Shown in pieces: positions 29,241 to 40,959 of a stretch of DNA of 64,000 nucleotides (position 1 is its first letter; each line of letters starts with the position of its first letter). Source of the stretch: Ancylostoma caninum (Eukaryota; Nematoda; Chromadorea; Rhabditida; Ancylostomatidae); contig JBAJFG010000432.1 in NCBI GenBank assembly GCA_037903475.1, positions 496,001-560,000 on the forward strand, in the 5' to 3' direction. The notes below the pieces were generated by a model, which had not been told where the DNA came from, searched no databases, and worked only from the letters and a program-made list of their open reading frames with translations. The translations under genes and the position numbers were made by a program.

Positions 29241-31000
29241 CCTCTGCCTTTAAGGTGTTTGCTATAAGAACTTCACGTTATTCGTCAGAATAGATGTTAC
29301 TTTCTTTGTTCAACTCGGCAAGTTCAACTTGTTGGTTCATCAGCTATAGGTTTGGCGCACCTCATAGTGTAACAAATAAGAAAATAATAGTGGAAACACC
29401 AAATATACCTCCAAGTAGAAGAAAACGCTTCTCTTATTCCTCTTCTATTTCCATTAGTTCTAATGCTAAAGTTCTTACCCCTACTTACCTTAGTACTTTA
29501 CCCCTTTTCTTATTCCTTCGGAGCAAATGTGATGCTTGACAGACCAAGAAAAAAAAACAGTGAGTGATTCTTAAGAGAACACGACAAAATACTTTGTTCC
29601 CTTACCATTAATTGCAGTATGTTGATGGAATCACAAAAAGCCACAGCGGAAGAGTTCGAAATTCATACAATACGCCTACCCCTTGAAGTTTTTATGATTC
29701 AACAAACATTTAAGCTGATGGACCAGTTGGAACTACATATGTAGTGCTGCGTGAGCAGAGACAAGTGCAAGAAATAGGAATGCGGGGAGAAACAAAATGT
29801 GAGAAGAGAAGAAGTAGACGAAAAAAAAAAACTGTGGGAAAAGAGAGGAGTGGAGTGAAGTAGCTGGTACCACAGGGAATATACTAGTCAACAAACAAGC
29901 ATTCATCATCCGTATGTAACTATGAGATAGTGAATAAACTAAGAATTCCTATCTATGGTTAAGTATTCACTTCAACAATAATGTAACAATATTTAATATT
30001 TGATAAGAATTGATAGTGGAATTACGCGAGTGAACAATGTAACCAACAGGAGGAGATATACAGAATATTAGTGACCTTAAAACTCGCGAAAAAAGGAATT
30101 TACTTCTGTACTCGTAGTCTCACAACAGTGATTCCTCACCATTGGTGAAGAGCAAAATTCACGCCAGCTTCCTTGAATATTTCACAGAAACCAAATAGGA
30201 AAGAAGCTTATGAACATGTGAGTTATTTTCATCCGGATGATTATATTATATTATTTATTTATATGCGCTGATCCTCGATAAATGAACGGTAACAAAGAAG
30301 TTTAAGGCAGCGGAAATACAGCACATTTGACAGTTAGAGGTCAGCCGTCCTTTTCACTCAAAAAAAATCCACCATTGGTTTTTTTTACAAACCATAAGTT
30401 CCATTGTGACCAACAACTAAAATAATCACCAGCATTAAAAACAAATACAGGTCATACAGTGGAAGGAGTCGGAAAAATTCTCTGTAATGGAATCAACACC
30501 GGACAGGGAATGGAGACGTAAACTGTATATGTATGCACGTACTTCTTTCCTCCTACATAATCCCGCAAGGAAATAACAATCGTCAATTGGTGAACAATTG
30601 ACGGGGATTAATGCAATACATCGTAACACAGAGTCATAAGACCCATGAATATTGAGAATTTTTATGGAGGGGAGATTTCGAAATAGCCAGAGAAATGTCG
30701 GAGAATTCTGGGTTTCACAACTCCTATTCAATATATTGACGCTGCGAAAAGGAAGAATCGGAGACTGCCATTTTTGAATCGACATGTTTGGCGATTTTGT
30801 TCTGTGTAGCAAGAGGTCGTGAAGCTGGAAATGGTGGCCGCAAAACCACAAAATTCCTAAAGAATGTGAGGGAGGAGAGGGTGGTTGGCCAAGAAGGTTA
30901 TCGAAACTTAGGCCAGGTCCTGGGAGCAAATTTTCGCCTATTTTGGCAGCGTGGAGAATGGTGCTTTATGCTACTTAAGCGTTTTTCTACCCCGATTTTT
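29240..31000. other. No gene supported
   Basis: AT-rich. A minus-strand frame at 30,435-30,929 (164 codons) is long, but its composition looks random and no motif is seen. Confidence 0.25.
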
Positions 31001-31074
31001 TGGACCAAATAACAGCTATGGGTAATGCTTGGGGTACTGCTTCGAATTAGCGGCGCGGATTAGGTCGTCCAGCA

Positions 31075-31257
31075 AGAATTCCAGAAAAAAAAAAGCAAAG
31101 ATTATGCTTCAACAAGTGCTCGTTTGGGTTCCTCTGAAACGGAAGCCATCAAGCCAGAGTTTGGAAGCAGAATCGGTGGTGGTTTCGTGGTTGAATGAAA
31201 GGAAGGTGTTGCAAACCAATTTGCTCGTGGTCTTACTGCAAAATCACGCAAAAACAG
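31075..31257 (+). pseudogene. Coding-like island with competing frames before a GTAAGT donor
   Basis: One frame reads SKDYASTSARLGSSETEAIK, then PEFGSRIGGGFVVE, then a TGA, then KEGVANQFARGLTAK. Another frame stays open through to the GTAAGT at about 31,257 (LLVVLLQNHAKT). The first looks the more protein-like. Its single stop suggests either a true C-terminus or a decayed exon. The product is not recognised. Confidence 0.28.
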
Positions 31258-31749
31258 TAAGTTGAAAATGTAGTGTCTGTGAGTTCTCGAATGTTTCCTG
31301 CAATCTATGAGTAATGGACAGCAATTAAACCTATACCGAAGAAGAGCAGGATTTGCTCTACAAGGCCATCACCATTATGATTGCTAAACGACTTCTAGGG
31401 AGAGTTATCAAGTTTTGAAAAAAACGACAAAACTTCTGCACCAACCTAATAATTTAACCGATGCTCGAGATGTTTTTGTGTGAATATTGGGACAAGGCGT
31501 CTAAGACTCCCCTGCACCTCTTCAAAAATTGATCTCATAAAGAGGTCGGAAACCAGGGGAGGTAAAGAGTTCGGAAACCGAAGGAGCAAAACGGATTTTA
31601 TCGCAGCCATAGAAAGATGCAAGGGGAGTGAAGCAGTAGTTGAATCGAATCAAACATGAACGCAGAATTCAAAAGGAACATTTTGAGGAGGAAGCGCAGC
31701 AAGAACATGTGCTGAACTCCAGACGATTGCGCATTTCAAAGGTGTTCAC

Positions 31750-32040
31750 TGTTGGTGCGCGGCGATGAAGCCCTCGGGCAATGGAGAGTCGAGGATCACA
31801 GGAGAGCCAGGGAGGGCGGCCGAGAGGCTGTGGCCGACGAGGAGACGACGGCAGCGCCGACAACAGACAGCGCTCACGGGGCGGAATCGGAGGTAGCGGG
31901 GGCGAGGAGAGAGCGCCGCCACGGGTGGAGGGCGCCGGATCCGCCCGAAGGCGCCCCTGAACGAAGCAGCAGCGGCAGTGGCGTCGGCAGTCGCTTCGCA
32001 TCCCGCCGTCGCATCTTCTGTCGTCGCCGCCGTCGTCGCG
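31750..32040 (+). promoter_or_regulatory. GC-rich CpG-dense leader or promoter block
   Basis: A sharp rise in GC (GCGGCAGTGGCGTCGGCAG-type sequence) directly upstream of the candidate start codon at 32,041, inside AT-rich DNA. Multiple frames are open because of composition. I read it as 5' UTR or promoter of the gene beginning at 32,041, as inference from position. Confidence 0.35.
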
Positions 32041-32219
32041 ATGTCCACCGCCACCGCACAGATGACGCCGCCGGAAGTACCCCGAATCACGCTGGACTCG
32101 AGTAGGGAGTCAGCGGACATCGCCCCAGGGCCCAGCAGCGATTACCACGCTCGCGATCCGAGCATCGTCGTGGACTGCGATGTCTGTGTGCTGGAAGATC
32201 ACCGGCTGTTCTACATTCA
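32041..32219 (+). CDS. First coding exon of a host gene
   Basis: An ATG in a GCGATGT context opens MSTATAQMTPPEVPRITLDS, then a Ser-rich, probably disordered stretch, then DPSIVVDCDVCVLEDHRLFY. It meets a strong CA/GTGAGT donor after 179 nt (phase 2). The frame is open upstream only to a TAG at 31,894, so the 5' leader is the GC-rich block at about 31,750-32,040. It looks like the N-terminus of a cytosolic or membrane-protein tail that then enters a folded domain. The family is not recognised. A weaker candidate second exon is at 33,525. Confidence 0.55.
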
Positions 32220-32239
32220 GTGAGTGTTCGATGTCTCTA

Positions 32240-33520
32240 TCGTTTTGTATTTGCAGAATTTGTACAACTTTTCTAATTAACTCGGAATCGCATAGAAATC
32301 GTTGGTGTGTGCATAGTGCAGACGGTGGTGGCTATTAAAAAGCACCACTGGGCAGCCAAAGGTGCATTTCATTTGCTATAACGTTGCCACTCAGTTGTTT
32401 TACCCCTTGTTGACACTGCCGAACAGCGGATTCCAAGAATTTTTAACCTTTCTGTGCTTCTCTATTGCTCACTATTGCTTCAATAAAGCCGTCTGTGACA
32501 TTATCATAAGCAAATTTTCACGTTCCACTTCATTTTCAAGAGTACCAGATAGCGCTAGCCCAGTTTTTCCTATCTCTGAGATTGGATTCCTGGTTGTCCA
32601 ACACGAACAAATTTGTCCGCAGTATTTTATGCTATCGAAGATGTTTGCGAACTCATACTAGCCACATCTAACATCTGTATCAAACTTTACATCAATTTAC
32701 TACTATTTCTCTGAACTTGGACCGATTCCAATAAATGGGAACCAATTTCGCACATTTTTTTTTTTGCCCCAGAATGAATCTGAAAGGACAAATTTGTTCA
32801 ACTTGGACAAGCGAAATTCAGCCTCTGGATGATTATGTCTGAAAATTACCTCTTCGCATTATCCTGTTCCAATTTCCATTTTGAAGCTACGTAGTTTTCT
32901 GAAGTATTTTCTGAGTCGAACGAGATGATGCTCTGACTAAAAATGGATTTGCAGACGATTTCTGGGAATTCTGCCATATTTCACTATTCTTCCCCTGCTG
33001 CCATTGCTCATTTCGTGATCTTGTTTGGTTCATATCGCTTCAGTCTTTTACGCTCTTTATTTTATCTTTTTGTTGTCTTATTTTCTTTCTGAACACGATT
33101 TATATAGGTTCACGGAGAGCTGAACACCACTGTAAACACCGAACCAAAGCGATTCATCTTAATTCGAGTGAGCTATTCCTCGCTTCTTCTGTTATTCCTT
33201 ATCTTTTTTCCTCTTCGCTGCTTGCACTCTTGATTTATAGTCTCGTTCTTTTGAGCGACATAATATGTTATAAAAAGGCGAATAACAAAAAAGATGAGTA
33301 GAGGGTGAGAGAGGTACGAAGGAGTATCTCGCTTTTTTTACTATTCATTTCCTGACTAGTAAGCATGTGATGGGACGTTTCCGTAAATAATGATTCATAT
33401 TTTATTAGACCAGTCTTCTTTTCTGCTTTTTTCTCTGAGGAAAATCAGAGGAATTCCTGGAAAAATGGGAACGATCTCCATTATAAGAAATTCTTCCTTT
33501 CTTCCCTGTGGAAAATTTCC
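32240..33520 (+). other. Probable intron
   Basis: AT-rich sequence after the GTGAGT donor at 32,220 with no supported frame. It is consistent with a long first intron. Confidence 0.3.
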
Positions 33521-33524
33521 CCAG

Positions 33525-33582
33525 AATTCGCTCGGCGGGCAGTTTTCGCCCCAATTCCTCTGCCGCAACGTGTCCATAATTG
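33525..33582 (+). CDS. Candidate small exon, plus strand
   Basis: TTTCCCCAG precedes and GTGAGT follows. The 58-nt insert reads NSLGGQFSPQFLCRNVSIIG in one frame. Direct joining to the exon ending at 32,219 gives a different frame with a stop, so either another exon lies between or this is not real. Confidence 0.3.
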
Positions 33583-33731
33583 GTGAGTGCGTGACTAACG
33601 AAGTCATCGTGTGAATCAATGTGTGGTTGCCACTTGCAACCACGTATAAATTAACAATCATTCCGAGCTTGCCCCGCGCGTCGGGATCGCCCCGGTCTCA
33701 TGAGATGGTGGTGTTTTTGGGCTTGACTTAC

Positions 33732-33783
33732 CTCCACGATTTGGCGGATGTTTACGCACACAGCAGACAGCTGGCCGGCAAAC
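33732..33783 (-). CDS. Candidate small exon, minus strand
   Basis: On the minus strand TTCTTTGGCAG precedes and GAG/GTAAGT follows, with a 52-nt insert reading FAGQLSAVCVNIRQIVE. Both splice sites are near consensus. A CTATTTAA word about 45 bases upstream could be a TATA-like element, in which case this would be early in the transcript. It conflicts in strand with the plus-strand exons 150 bp away. The overlapping plus-strand frame (YLHDLADVYAHSRQLAGK) is also plausible. Confidence 0.33.
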
Positions 33784-33899
33784 CTGCCAAAGAAGAGCTG
33801 AGTGTGTGAAAATGCGCATTAAATAGCCAGCCCCGTTCCGATCCGCGATCTAATCCATTTTGGGAGCACCCGGCCGTGGATTATTTCGTTTTGCTCGGA

Positions 33900-36100
33900 A
33901 ATTGATGGGCATTTCCGCTTGTTTTCCGTGATGACTCCTCTCATTCCTGTGATGGGATATATTAACGCTCCTGGAAAGGAGCTAGCCTATCCATGAAGCG
34001 GGCGTGGATGAGTTTTTATGAAAGAAGGTGGTTTTTATGGAGGAACTTCGTCATAACCCGGGAAGGAAATAGCCGTTGAGGGTTGTGAATTACAGCAATT
34101 TCTGTCCTGGAAATTCGTCCATTCTGAACTGAAGGGAAATCAGCAATTTGTCTGAGAACCTTCACGAGTTCGGCCATTGAATTCGGCAGGGTGGGGTATA
34201 TCTCCAAGAGAGGTCATCTCCTCTGTTTTGCTCATAACTTGCTGCCCTTATCGCTTCATCTCAGTGGCACAACATCAAATGACGTGCGACGTCTTCAATG
34301 CCCTCTGAGAAGTTTCCAACTGGGAAAATGGAGAGCGATCTGCGTGCCGGACACCCAACCAAGATGTTCCTGGGATGATTCAGGCTTTCCCGCTAGTGAA
34401 TGAGTCACCCGTGCAAAAATCGCAGTACATCAGACATCTCAACAACCGTCTGATTTTTGTGTTGTGGCGAAATCTACGGATAATTTGCACTCTTTTTGCT
34501 TGAGAAATCCATCTGCCTTTGGTTTGAGGGTAGACTAGTTCTTTCCTGGGAATGTACGTGAATACTGCAACAGAGCAGCGTCTTAAATGGGTTCTGATCC
34601 AGTGGTTACCTCTCAGATTTTGTACAACATTACCAGTGACGGAATCCGTGAACGGTCCCAAGAAGGTCTTGCTTCTCACTAATCCAAATTAGACGAGTCA
34701 CGGAAATTGTGATAGATTTCATTAGTATTGTCAATATCTGCTGCTGCGAATAAGGCGTGTCATTCGCGAAAAATTTGAGGATGGGTACCGTCTGCGATTT
34801 TGTCTGCAATTGCAACCACGGCGTGGTGTAGGCCAGCCGACCAGGTGGTTTGATCCAATTTTTATCCTTTGTAAGTTCTTACAGGCAAATGCTGTGATTT
34901 GTTCCACTTCGACGTTTTTGTCTGTCACTTAGTAAAATCTCCTACCAGACACCTCTTACGGTGTCCTTCCAACGATCAAACCAACTGATCACAGGCCAAC
35001 ACCTCCTCGCGGCCGTTGCAGACAGAGTCACAGATACCCTCTCCAAGCATTCCACCTATATCCATTTTGGTCGAAGCTTTGAGAATCGAAAACTTTCCTG
35101 GGAACGACCATGAATTCCAGCAAAGAAAGTGCGATGCTGAGTTGCGAGTATCTTCTTCATAGCCGATACTCAATCTTTTCCCAGCTTTAAACAACGTTGA
35201 ACAAATCTTAAGGAAGAGAAATGGTAGTCGTTGAGAGGGTCACCTGGCAGTGGAACAGCAGTGTCGAAGCAGCAACGAATATATAAAAAACCTACTGCAA
35301 AGTAACCACAGCACAGCATGCTTATGATGTCAAGCCTCCTGCAGCTGCAACGAACTCCTGTCACATTTCGCTGAACAATGTTTACGTTGGCGACAGCTAG
35401 CAATTGTCGTGATGAAAGATATCCCTAACCATAGATCTCCAGGAGCTGTCCCGGATATTAGTGATTCTGTCGGTTCAGTTGCTGTGTTGTTGGTTCAACC
35501 TCAAAAGGTAATGGCGCAAAGGTTGATGGCTGCTTCATGGGGCGGAAGCACCACGTCTCGTTAAAAAACGGAAACGGTCCCCGGGGCTTTTCAACTGGGT
35601 AAGACAGCAGGAAGAGAGTCATTACATGGCGTGTTCATGCCGAGAACTTTGTGGGGCTTCGTCAGTAATTGGCGAAAGGACATCTGGACGGCTGGATGGA
35701 ACGGGAGCTCCGAATTTGGGCGAATGAGGGAGGCGAAACTTTTGTGGTGGACTTTATGAATGTCCGCAGGAAGACTGCAGTTCCCGTTTGTGGAACTATG
35801 CGACTGCCGAGATTCTCAGGAAATCTGGGTCCTACCCGCCACGGCAGGGGATCGAATTTTCTAGGAAAATATAAGTATATTCTACTAGAGTGATTCATGT
35901 CAGTCAACAATCACAAGGGAGGGTGAAGTTGGTAAGAAATACCACATTATGCTCGAGAAACTCGTTCGCCCTGTGCGTCTTGAAATCATGAATTTCCCGA
36001 GGAAGGTTCACGAGTACGGTTTCCGAACGAGAATGTCGCGGTTCACAGCCATCAATACTACATCCCTACCTGTGGCGAAGTTCTTGAATGAAATCCACAA
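33900..36100. repeat. Field of degenerate dispersed-repeat copies
   Basis: About 100-200 bp words recur: TTTCCTGGGAA-like (34,530; 35,090), CATTCTGAACTGAAG with GTCATAACCCGGGAAGG (34,040-34,130), and AGG-TTCACGAGTACGG (34,160; 35,995). The 34,016-34,180 copy in reverse complement aligns with 38,090-38,190. No continuous gene is supported. A plus frame at 35,669-35,893 (MERELRIWANEGGETFVVDF) looks coding and may be a relic inside the repeats. Confidence 0.45.
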
Positions 36101-36360
36101 TTTTTGTTTTCAATCCGTGCATCCGAGTTTGCGACTGTAAAGTTCGCTATCAGCTCCTTACCATTCACGTTTATGAATCGCTTTGCTAACGAAGGCATAT
36201 TCATTTGTAAGGTAGATTTTTACTAACAGGTTAACATCTGGAGTTCCTTAGGGTCATTCAACCTCAAGGATGACCTCGTAGCATATTTTCGATCAGAGGC
36301 AAGTAGGGGATTTATGAAAAAAGAATGTGATGTTCGAGGGCACTGAGCTCTCCTTCCTAG

Positions 36361-36398
36361 TTAATTAATTAATTAATTAATTAATTTATTTATTTAAT
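36361..36398. repeat. (TTAA)n/(TTTA)n microsatellite
   Basis: Seven or more TTAATTAA steps passing into TTTATTTATT, followed by GCGCGAAGGCGTGC. It could be the 3' tail of a minus-strand non-LTR fragment. Confidence 0.5.
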
Positions 36399-36399
36399 A

Positions 36400-37190
36400 C
36401 GCGCGAAGGCGTGCTATGTACCTAAGAACTGGCAATTACCAAACCTGGAAGTAATCGAAAATGACGAACAAAGATTGAAAAAGCAAAAAAAAACGAGATC
36501 GAACAACATCATTCTTATATATAAGAGGGAAACTGAGAGGAGTAAGTTATTTAATCTTCTAAGATGAATTCAAAGTAGAGGTGGAAACCACTAGGATGAA
36601 TCTGGCCAATTTATGCTTATCAACGCTTACCCTCCCTTCATATGTTCCTCTCTAGCAATCATATCACTGATCTGCTTTTGGAGGTGTGTATGTAGCTAAA
36701 GATAAATAACATGACATGCTGGCAAAGGTACATAACCATAAGAGCAGGTGTAAGCGCAGAAATCGGCAGGTTCTTCCTAATGTACGATATGGAGCATTTC
36801 AACGCTTCCTTTTATTTCAATTCTTTCCTATACAGAATTTGCACATCGACATATTTCCTACCGCTGAATCCAAAAGTATGAAGCAATAGATTGGGCTTTT
36901 ATGCTACTGTAAAACTTTTACGGATGTCATTTTGGTAATTCTTCAGCTTTATTGGTAATATCTTGTAGATTTTATGAGTCTTACGGGATGTATTTTGACG
37001 GATGTTACATTATTTTTTAACGACATCGATAATTCCTTACAGATATATCCTACTGTTTGTTGCGATTGGTATCACAACGGCTAGGAGCTCACCACTTCAT
37101 GGTTTTTTCCTTCAATCTTACCCCCATTTCGGAAAGGCTTAGAAGTGCATTGAGGCGTTTTGTTCTTCGAGGATTTAATCAGTTTCAAGG
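36400..37190. other. No gene recognised
   Basis: AT-rich, short frames only. Confidence 0.25.
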
Positions 37191-37465
37191 ATAATGGCCT
37201 CGGCTCCTATTTCCTGGTTGCTTCTTCCAGCAGCACTCTCTAGTTTTGGTGTCGAGGCCGGCGTTGTTGGTTTGGTTTCGCCTCATTTGTCTGCGTCACC
37301 GTCGCTAACCATAAACATATGCATTTCTCCTTGGAGATCCTATTGTTCGCTCTTCCACATTCACCTCACAATATCTGCAGCAATTCTCATCCGTGAGGAA
37401 GTTCTTTCCCTCTTCCTGGATGGCAAAACATCAGACAATTCCTAATAATGGTGATTCTCGATCCT

Positions 37466-37830
37466 CTACGCTACCCAGCCGTCTTCAAGTGGTTGATGTC
37501 GTGATAATAGGACGGGTGGCTTGTTTTCGACGAGCTGACAGCGGAGCATGTCCATCTGTCGCTCGTCTTCCAGACGGGCCGCGAAAAACGCTGCGGCCCG
37601 CGCCTTGTCGGTGTTTTTGCGAACTCGCAGCGAAATTTCACTAGTAATGGGGTTTGCACCTACCACCTCGTGCTCACGTGCTCGTGTTGGCGTCGCCCAC
37701 GGGGCTCATTTCGCCGCTTTGTCAACTCAACAGCCTCCTCAGGGCGCGCTAATCACCTTGTCGTTGGGCACATGTTTGTCCTTCTGAGCTGCCACGGACG
37801 GCAGGAGGTCCGACGGCCTACGAGGGCATG
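37466..37830 (-). pseudogene. Broken GC-rich coding relic
   Basis: Three adjacent minus-strand frames look coding but are out of phase with each other. They read DLLPSVAAQKDKHVPNDKVI (near 37,800-37,740), AVELTKRRNEPRGRRQHEH (near 37,735-37,680) and SEISLRVRKNTDKARAAAFF then ARLEDERQMDMLRCQLVENK (37,650-37,500). Each ends in a stop near the switch point. The high GC content and charged coiled-coil-like composition set it apart from its neighbours. A decayed gene or transposon Gag-like protein is likely. No family is recognised. Confidence 0.4.
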
Positions 37831-38039
37831 TTGGCGGTCCATAAACTATGAGTGCTGGCTCATCATGCCTCTTAATATTCGGCTCATTTTTGGGAGTAAA
37901 CATCAAGGATTCTGGCCTCGGGCTTCCGAGGACGATGTTCGGAACACATATGGGAAAAACTGGATTGGTACAGTATACTGATGGAGATCAGCAGTGAAAC
38001 ATAACTCATCCTTATTTTCCTTAAACATTGAGGACATAT

Positions 38040-38190
38040 CCACCAGTGGCTCAATCAAGGTAGGTTTCCAGGAAAGTTGTGGCCTTCCCACCTGCTCAGA
38101 ATGGACGGGCTTCCTGGAGGAAAATCGGTTTACTTCACAGCCCTCAATGCCCATTTTGTTCCCGTGCTATGACGAAGTTTTTATATAAAA
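38040..38190 (+). repeat. Dispersed repeat copy, inverted relative to 34,016-34,180
   Basis: Shares AGAATGGACG, TCACAGCCCTCAA and GCTATGACGAAGTTT-type words with the reverse complement of the 34.1 kb copy. Confidence 0.6.
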
Positions 38191-38299
38191 TGCTGAATAC
38201 TAGCTTGAAAGACTCGTCCACACTGAGATTGCACGTAATCTATGTAGCTGAATCCCGGGGACGTTGTGAATCCCACGAAGTTTAGTTCCATGATATGTA

Positions 38300-39880
38300 T
38301 GCCTCACCGAAAAGTAATTATTGGGGAGAAGGTCGTGGAAGAAAAATTTGGGATTTTTTTCGAGCTCTTATCAGTAAAGAGTTACTCTACAATTGAATAC
38401 GGCAATGTATATCGCCTTATGGTTTCAACTATTATTTATTTATTTTTCTTTCGCATATAAATAATTAAGAACTTATTTAAATGTATGATCATCTCAAAGA
38501 ATAGAATGTTCGAAAGACAGACCAGAAATCAGCCCTAAACACAAAAATAGCGCTATATCGTTAGCCTCTAGAAAAGTCTTTGAGAAATTTGAAAAGCAAA
38601 TGAAAATGAAAGAAAAAGCAATTACTATCATTATTTCCTTCATAACCTAGGCCTGTGTGCTTCGTAATCATAAGATCACCTCTAAACTCTGAGTTTTCTC
38701 ATAACATGGATATTTCCAAGGATTTTTTCTCAAAAATGGTACTAATGGAAGAATCATATCCAACGTAGTTTTTTAAGCAAATAAATAAATAAGTTGGAGT
38801 TTTAGTCAAATAAATACTTGAACGATTCATTCCGCTTTGCAACTCCCACCACCTGAAGGGGCAAATTTCCACGCGTGCAGGCGAAGTAACAGGACACCGT
38901 CTGGCGATGATGGAGCATTCTTTTGCACTTTGAAGCGTCATACTGCTGGTGCTCAGCTTTCTTGGCAGTGGGGTCCGCAGTGAAAACAAACCTCTCGACT
39001 AATTCAAGTTCTCCTGTACAGTTCTCTGGTAATTGTTTTGTGAAATCTGTCTTTTGAAAATTGTGAAATTTCTGGAAATTGGAAAACTATAGAATACATG
39101 TTTTAAAAGTAAATAACTTTGCAGTGAAGCATTATCTGCCACTTGCATGCCTAATTTAATTTAGCTAATCATTTAACACCCAAAGCATCCTGATCTGTGC
39201 GGTACATACAGCCGTGTGCCACTACAGGAAAATGAAAAATCAAAGAAAAAATAGGAAAAAAACAAGTCTCCTCAGTGCAAATTATTCTCCTCTGCAAGCA
39301 AGGCGGTCATGCGAACCTATCACGTCAGAGAGAAGCTGAAGCTCTCTGGAAGAATTCCTTCAAAACTGGTCTACGGTGCTCATGCTGAGTGAAGTTTTTT
39401 CCAGACAGATTGTCCTCTTTAAGCCTTACCATTAGTGCCTTGACCAAATGATGTATTAGATATATCCAATATTCAAGTAATGGATTTTGAATGAGTCGAA
39501 AATTGGAATTTTTCGAAAAATGAGAGTGCTTCAGCCCTTAGGGAGACGAAAGGAGGGCCGCAGAACTTTTTGTTCCTGGAACATCTGATTTTCCAGACAG
39601 GTTTCTGAATTATTTGCTGAATTAATTGAATTCATCCAGTTTTTATTTGAAGTCTTATAACCAAGCAGCCTTCTGAAGGAACAGAGGGAACCAGGGTTTG
39701 GGGACCAAGGCGGGATGGAAACGACTTCAGTGCCAGACTTCTTCAGAAATTCACGGATCTGAATGTGGAAGTTTCGAGTTCAAAGAATATTGGAAAAACT
39801 TGGAAAATATCACAGTTTCCAATACAAGGCAGAGGGTCTGCAGTGGTGATCTAAACATTCTATGTAACTTCTAAGACATG
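38300..39880. other. No gene recognised
   Basis: AT-rich with short frames and a TTTATTTATT tract at about 38,432. Confidence 0.25.
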
Positions 39881-40140
39881 ACAATCCAGGGAGGGGGCGT
39901 GGAAAAAAGTATGCAACCCCACCACTCTGTGGGCCCGGACGGAGTAGTAAAATACCAAAAATATTAATTTTACCATTAAATAACGGAAAGAAAAATATTC
40001 AAAAATCATTAATAAAATGAACAATTGAGAACACACTTAATACACAATTTCTATTTGTTTCATGAAGCAACCTCGAAAATTTGACTACCCATTCTCGGGG
40101 AAGGTGGGGGGGGGGGGCTTCTTCTGTTCCGTTGGTTACT
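39880..40140. mobile_element. Degenerate copy of the hAT-like MITE at 41,987
   Basis: Shares the order of GGGAGGGGGCGTGG, a GGGCCCGGACGGA-like block, a TA-rich middle, TTTCTATTTGTTTCAT-like sequence, CGAAAATTTGACTACCC and a long G-run with the intact element. The terminal inverted repeats are too eroded to place exact ends. Confidence 0.5.
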
Positions 40141-40330
40141 AATACGTCTGCCTATGTCTCATCGGAAAACATCTGGTTCTAGTGCAAATTCTCCTGGGAT
40201 TTTCTGTGAAATGTTCTGAAAGGCTCAGAATTCGATTCCGTGCGCCAAATTGACAGCCCAAGCGTGTGACATGGTTATCCTTTGGAAACACAAGGAAAGG
40301 CAGCAACGTCTCGCTCGAATTTCTACATAC

Positions 40331-40957
40331 TAGGGTGAGTTAAAAGTTCTCGGACAAATTGGTAGTGATGACTTCCAGAGATTACAACTAAGAGCTAACG
40401 AAAATTAACATGTTAGTTATATTTTGATAGAGTATAAAATTCTCTTCAGAGTGCGAATTAACAAATATAGCGATCTAGTTCCTTTCTGCCATCATGCCGC
40501 GCAAATTCAAGCCGTCATCACTCCTCCTCGGCAACGTCGTGCTTTTTCTCCACCTATCTGGCCAGCACGAGGTTTACTTACAGCACGACAACGCTCAGAC
40601 ACATACTGCAAGAACGACCAAGGCCGAACTGATGAAGTTCGGCTGGACCATTTCACCACACCCTCCATATTCCCAAGACCAGGCTCCATCGGATTACCAC
40701 CTTTTTTTCCCATCTCTAACGTCATTTGGATGGTCAAGAGTTCCACACCCGCGACGACATCAAAAAGGCACTCGAGCAGTTCTTCAAGGACCAGTCTCCA
40801 GCGTTCTGGAGCAAGGGGATCCACGATCTGCCTAGACGTTGGCAGAAGAGCATCGATGCCAATGGGGCATGCTTCAAATGATTCACGGTTGTCGTTAGAA
40901 AATTAGAAGGAAAATGAAAATGCTGTCATTTCTTTCGAGAACCTTCGACTCAACCTA
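40331..40957 (+). mobile_element. Mariner-type internally deleted element with TIRs
   Basis: The left end reads TAGGGTGAGTTAAAAGTTCT with the TA target dinucleotide. The right end (about 40,932-40,957) is its imperfect reverse complement, TCGAGAACCTTCGACTCAACC followed by TA. At 627 bp it is about half the usual mariner length of 1.3 kb. It keeps the C-terminal third of a transposase but lacks the helix-turn-helix N-terminus and the first catalytic Asp. It is a non-autonomous deletion derivative. Confidence 0.82.
40494..40881 (+). pseudogene. Mariner transposase C-terminal remnant (D34D), frameshifted
   Basis: The first part reads QHDNAQTHTA, then PHPPYSQDQAPSDYHLF. There are 34 residues between the Asp of HDN and the Asp of PSD, the D34D spacing of mariner enzymes. 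After about 40,730 the protein continues in a different frame (FHTRDDIKKALEQFF, then LPRRWQKSIDANGACFK and a stop at 40,881), so one indel separates them. The family cuts and pastes at TA sites. This copy cannot be active because the N-terminal two thirds are absent and the frame is broken. Confidence 0.85.
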
Positions 40958-40959
40958 AT

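Noticed and set aside
30435..30929. 164-codon minus-strand ORF as a gene
   Set aside because: Long, but its composition looks like translated random AT-rich DNA, with no motif and no splice or start signals of note.
31669..32120. 110- and 124-codon minus-strand ORFs
   Set aside because: Arg/Ala/Pro-rich shadows of the GC-rich leader. The plus-strand frame with ATG and GTGAGT fits better.
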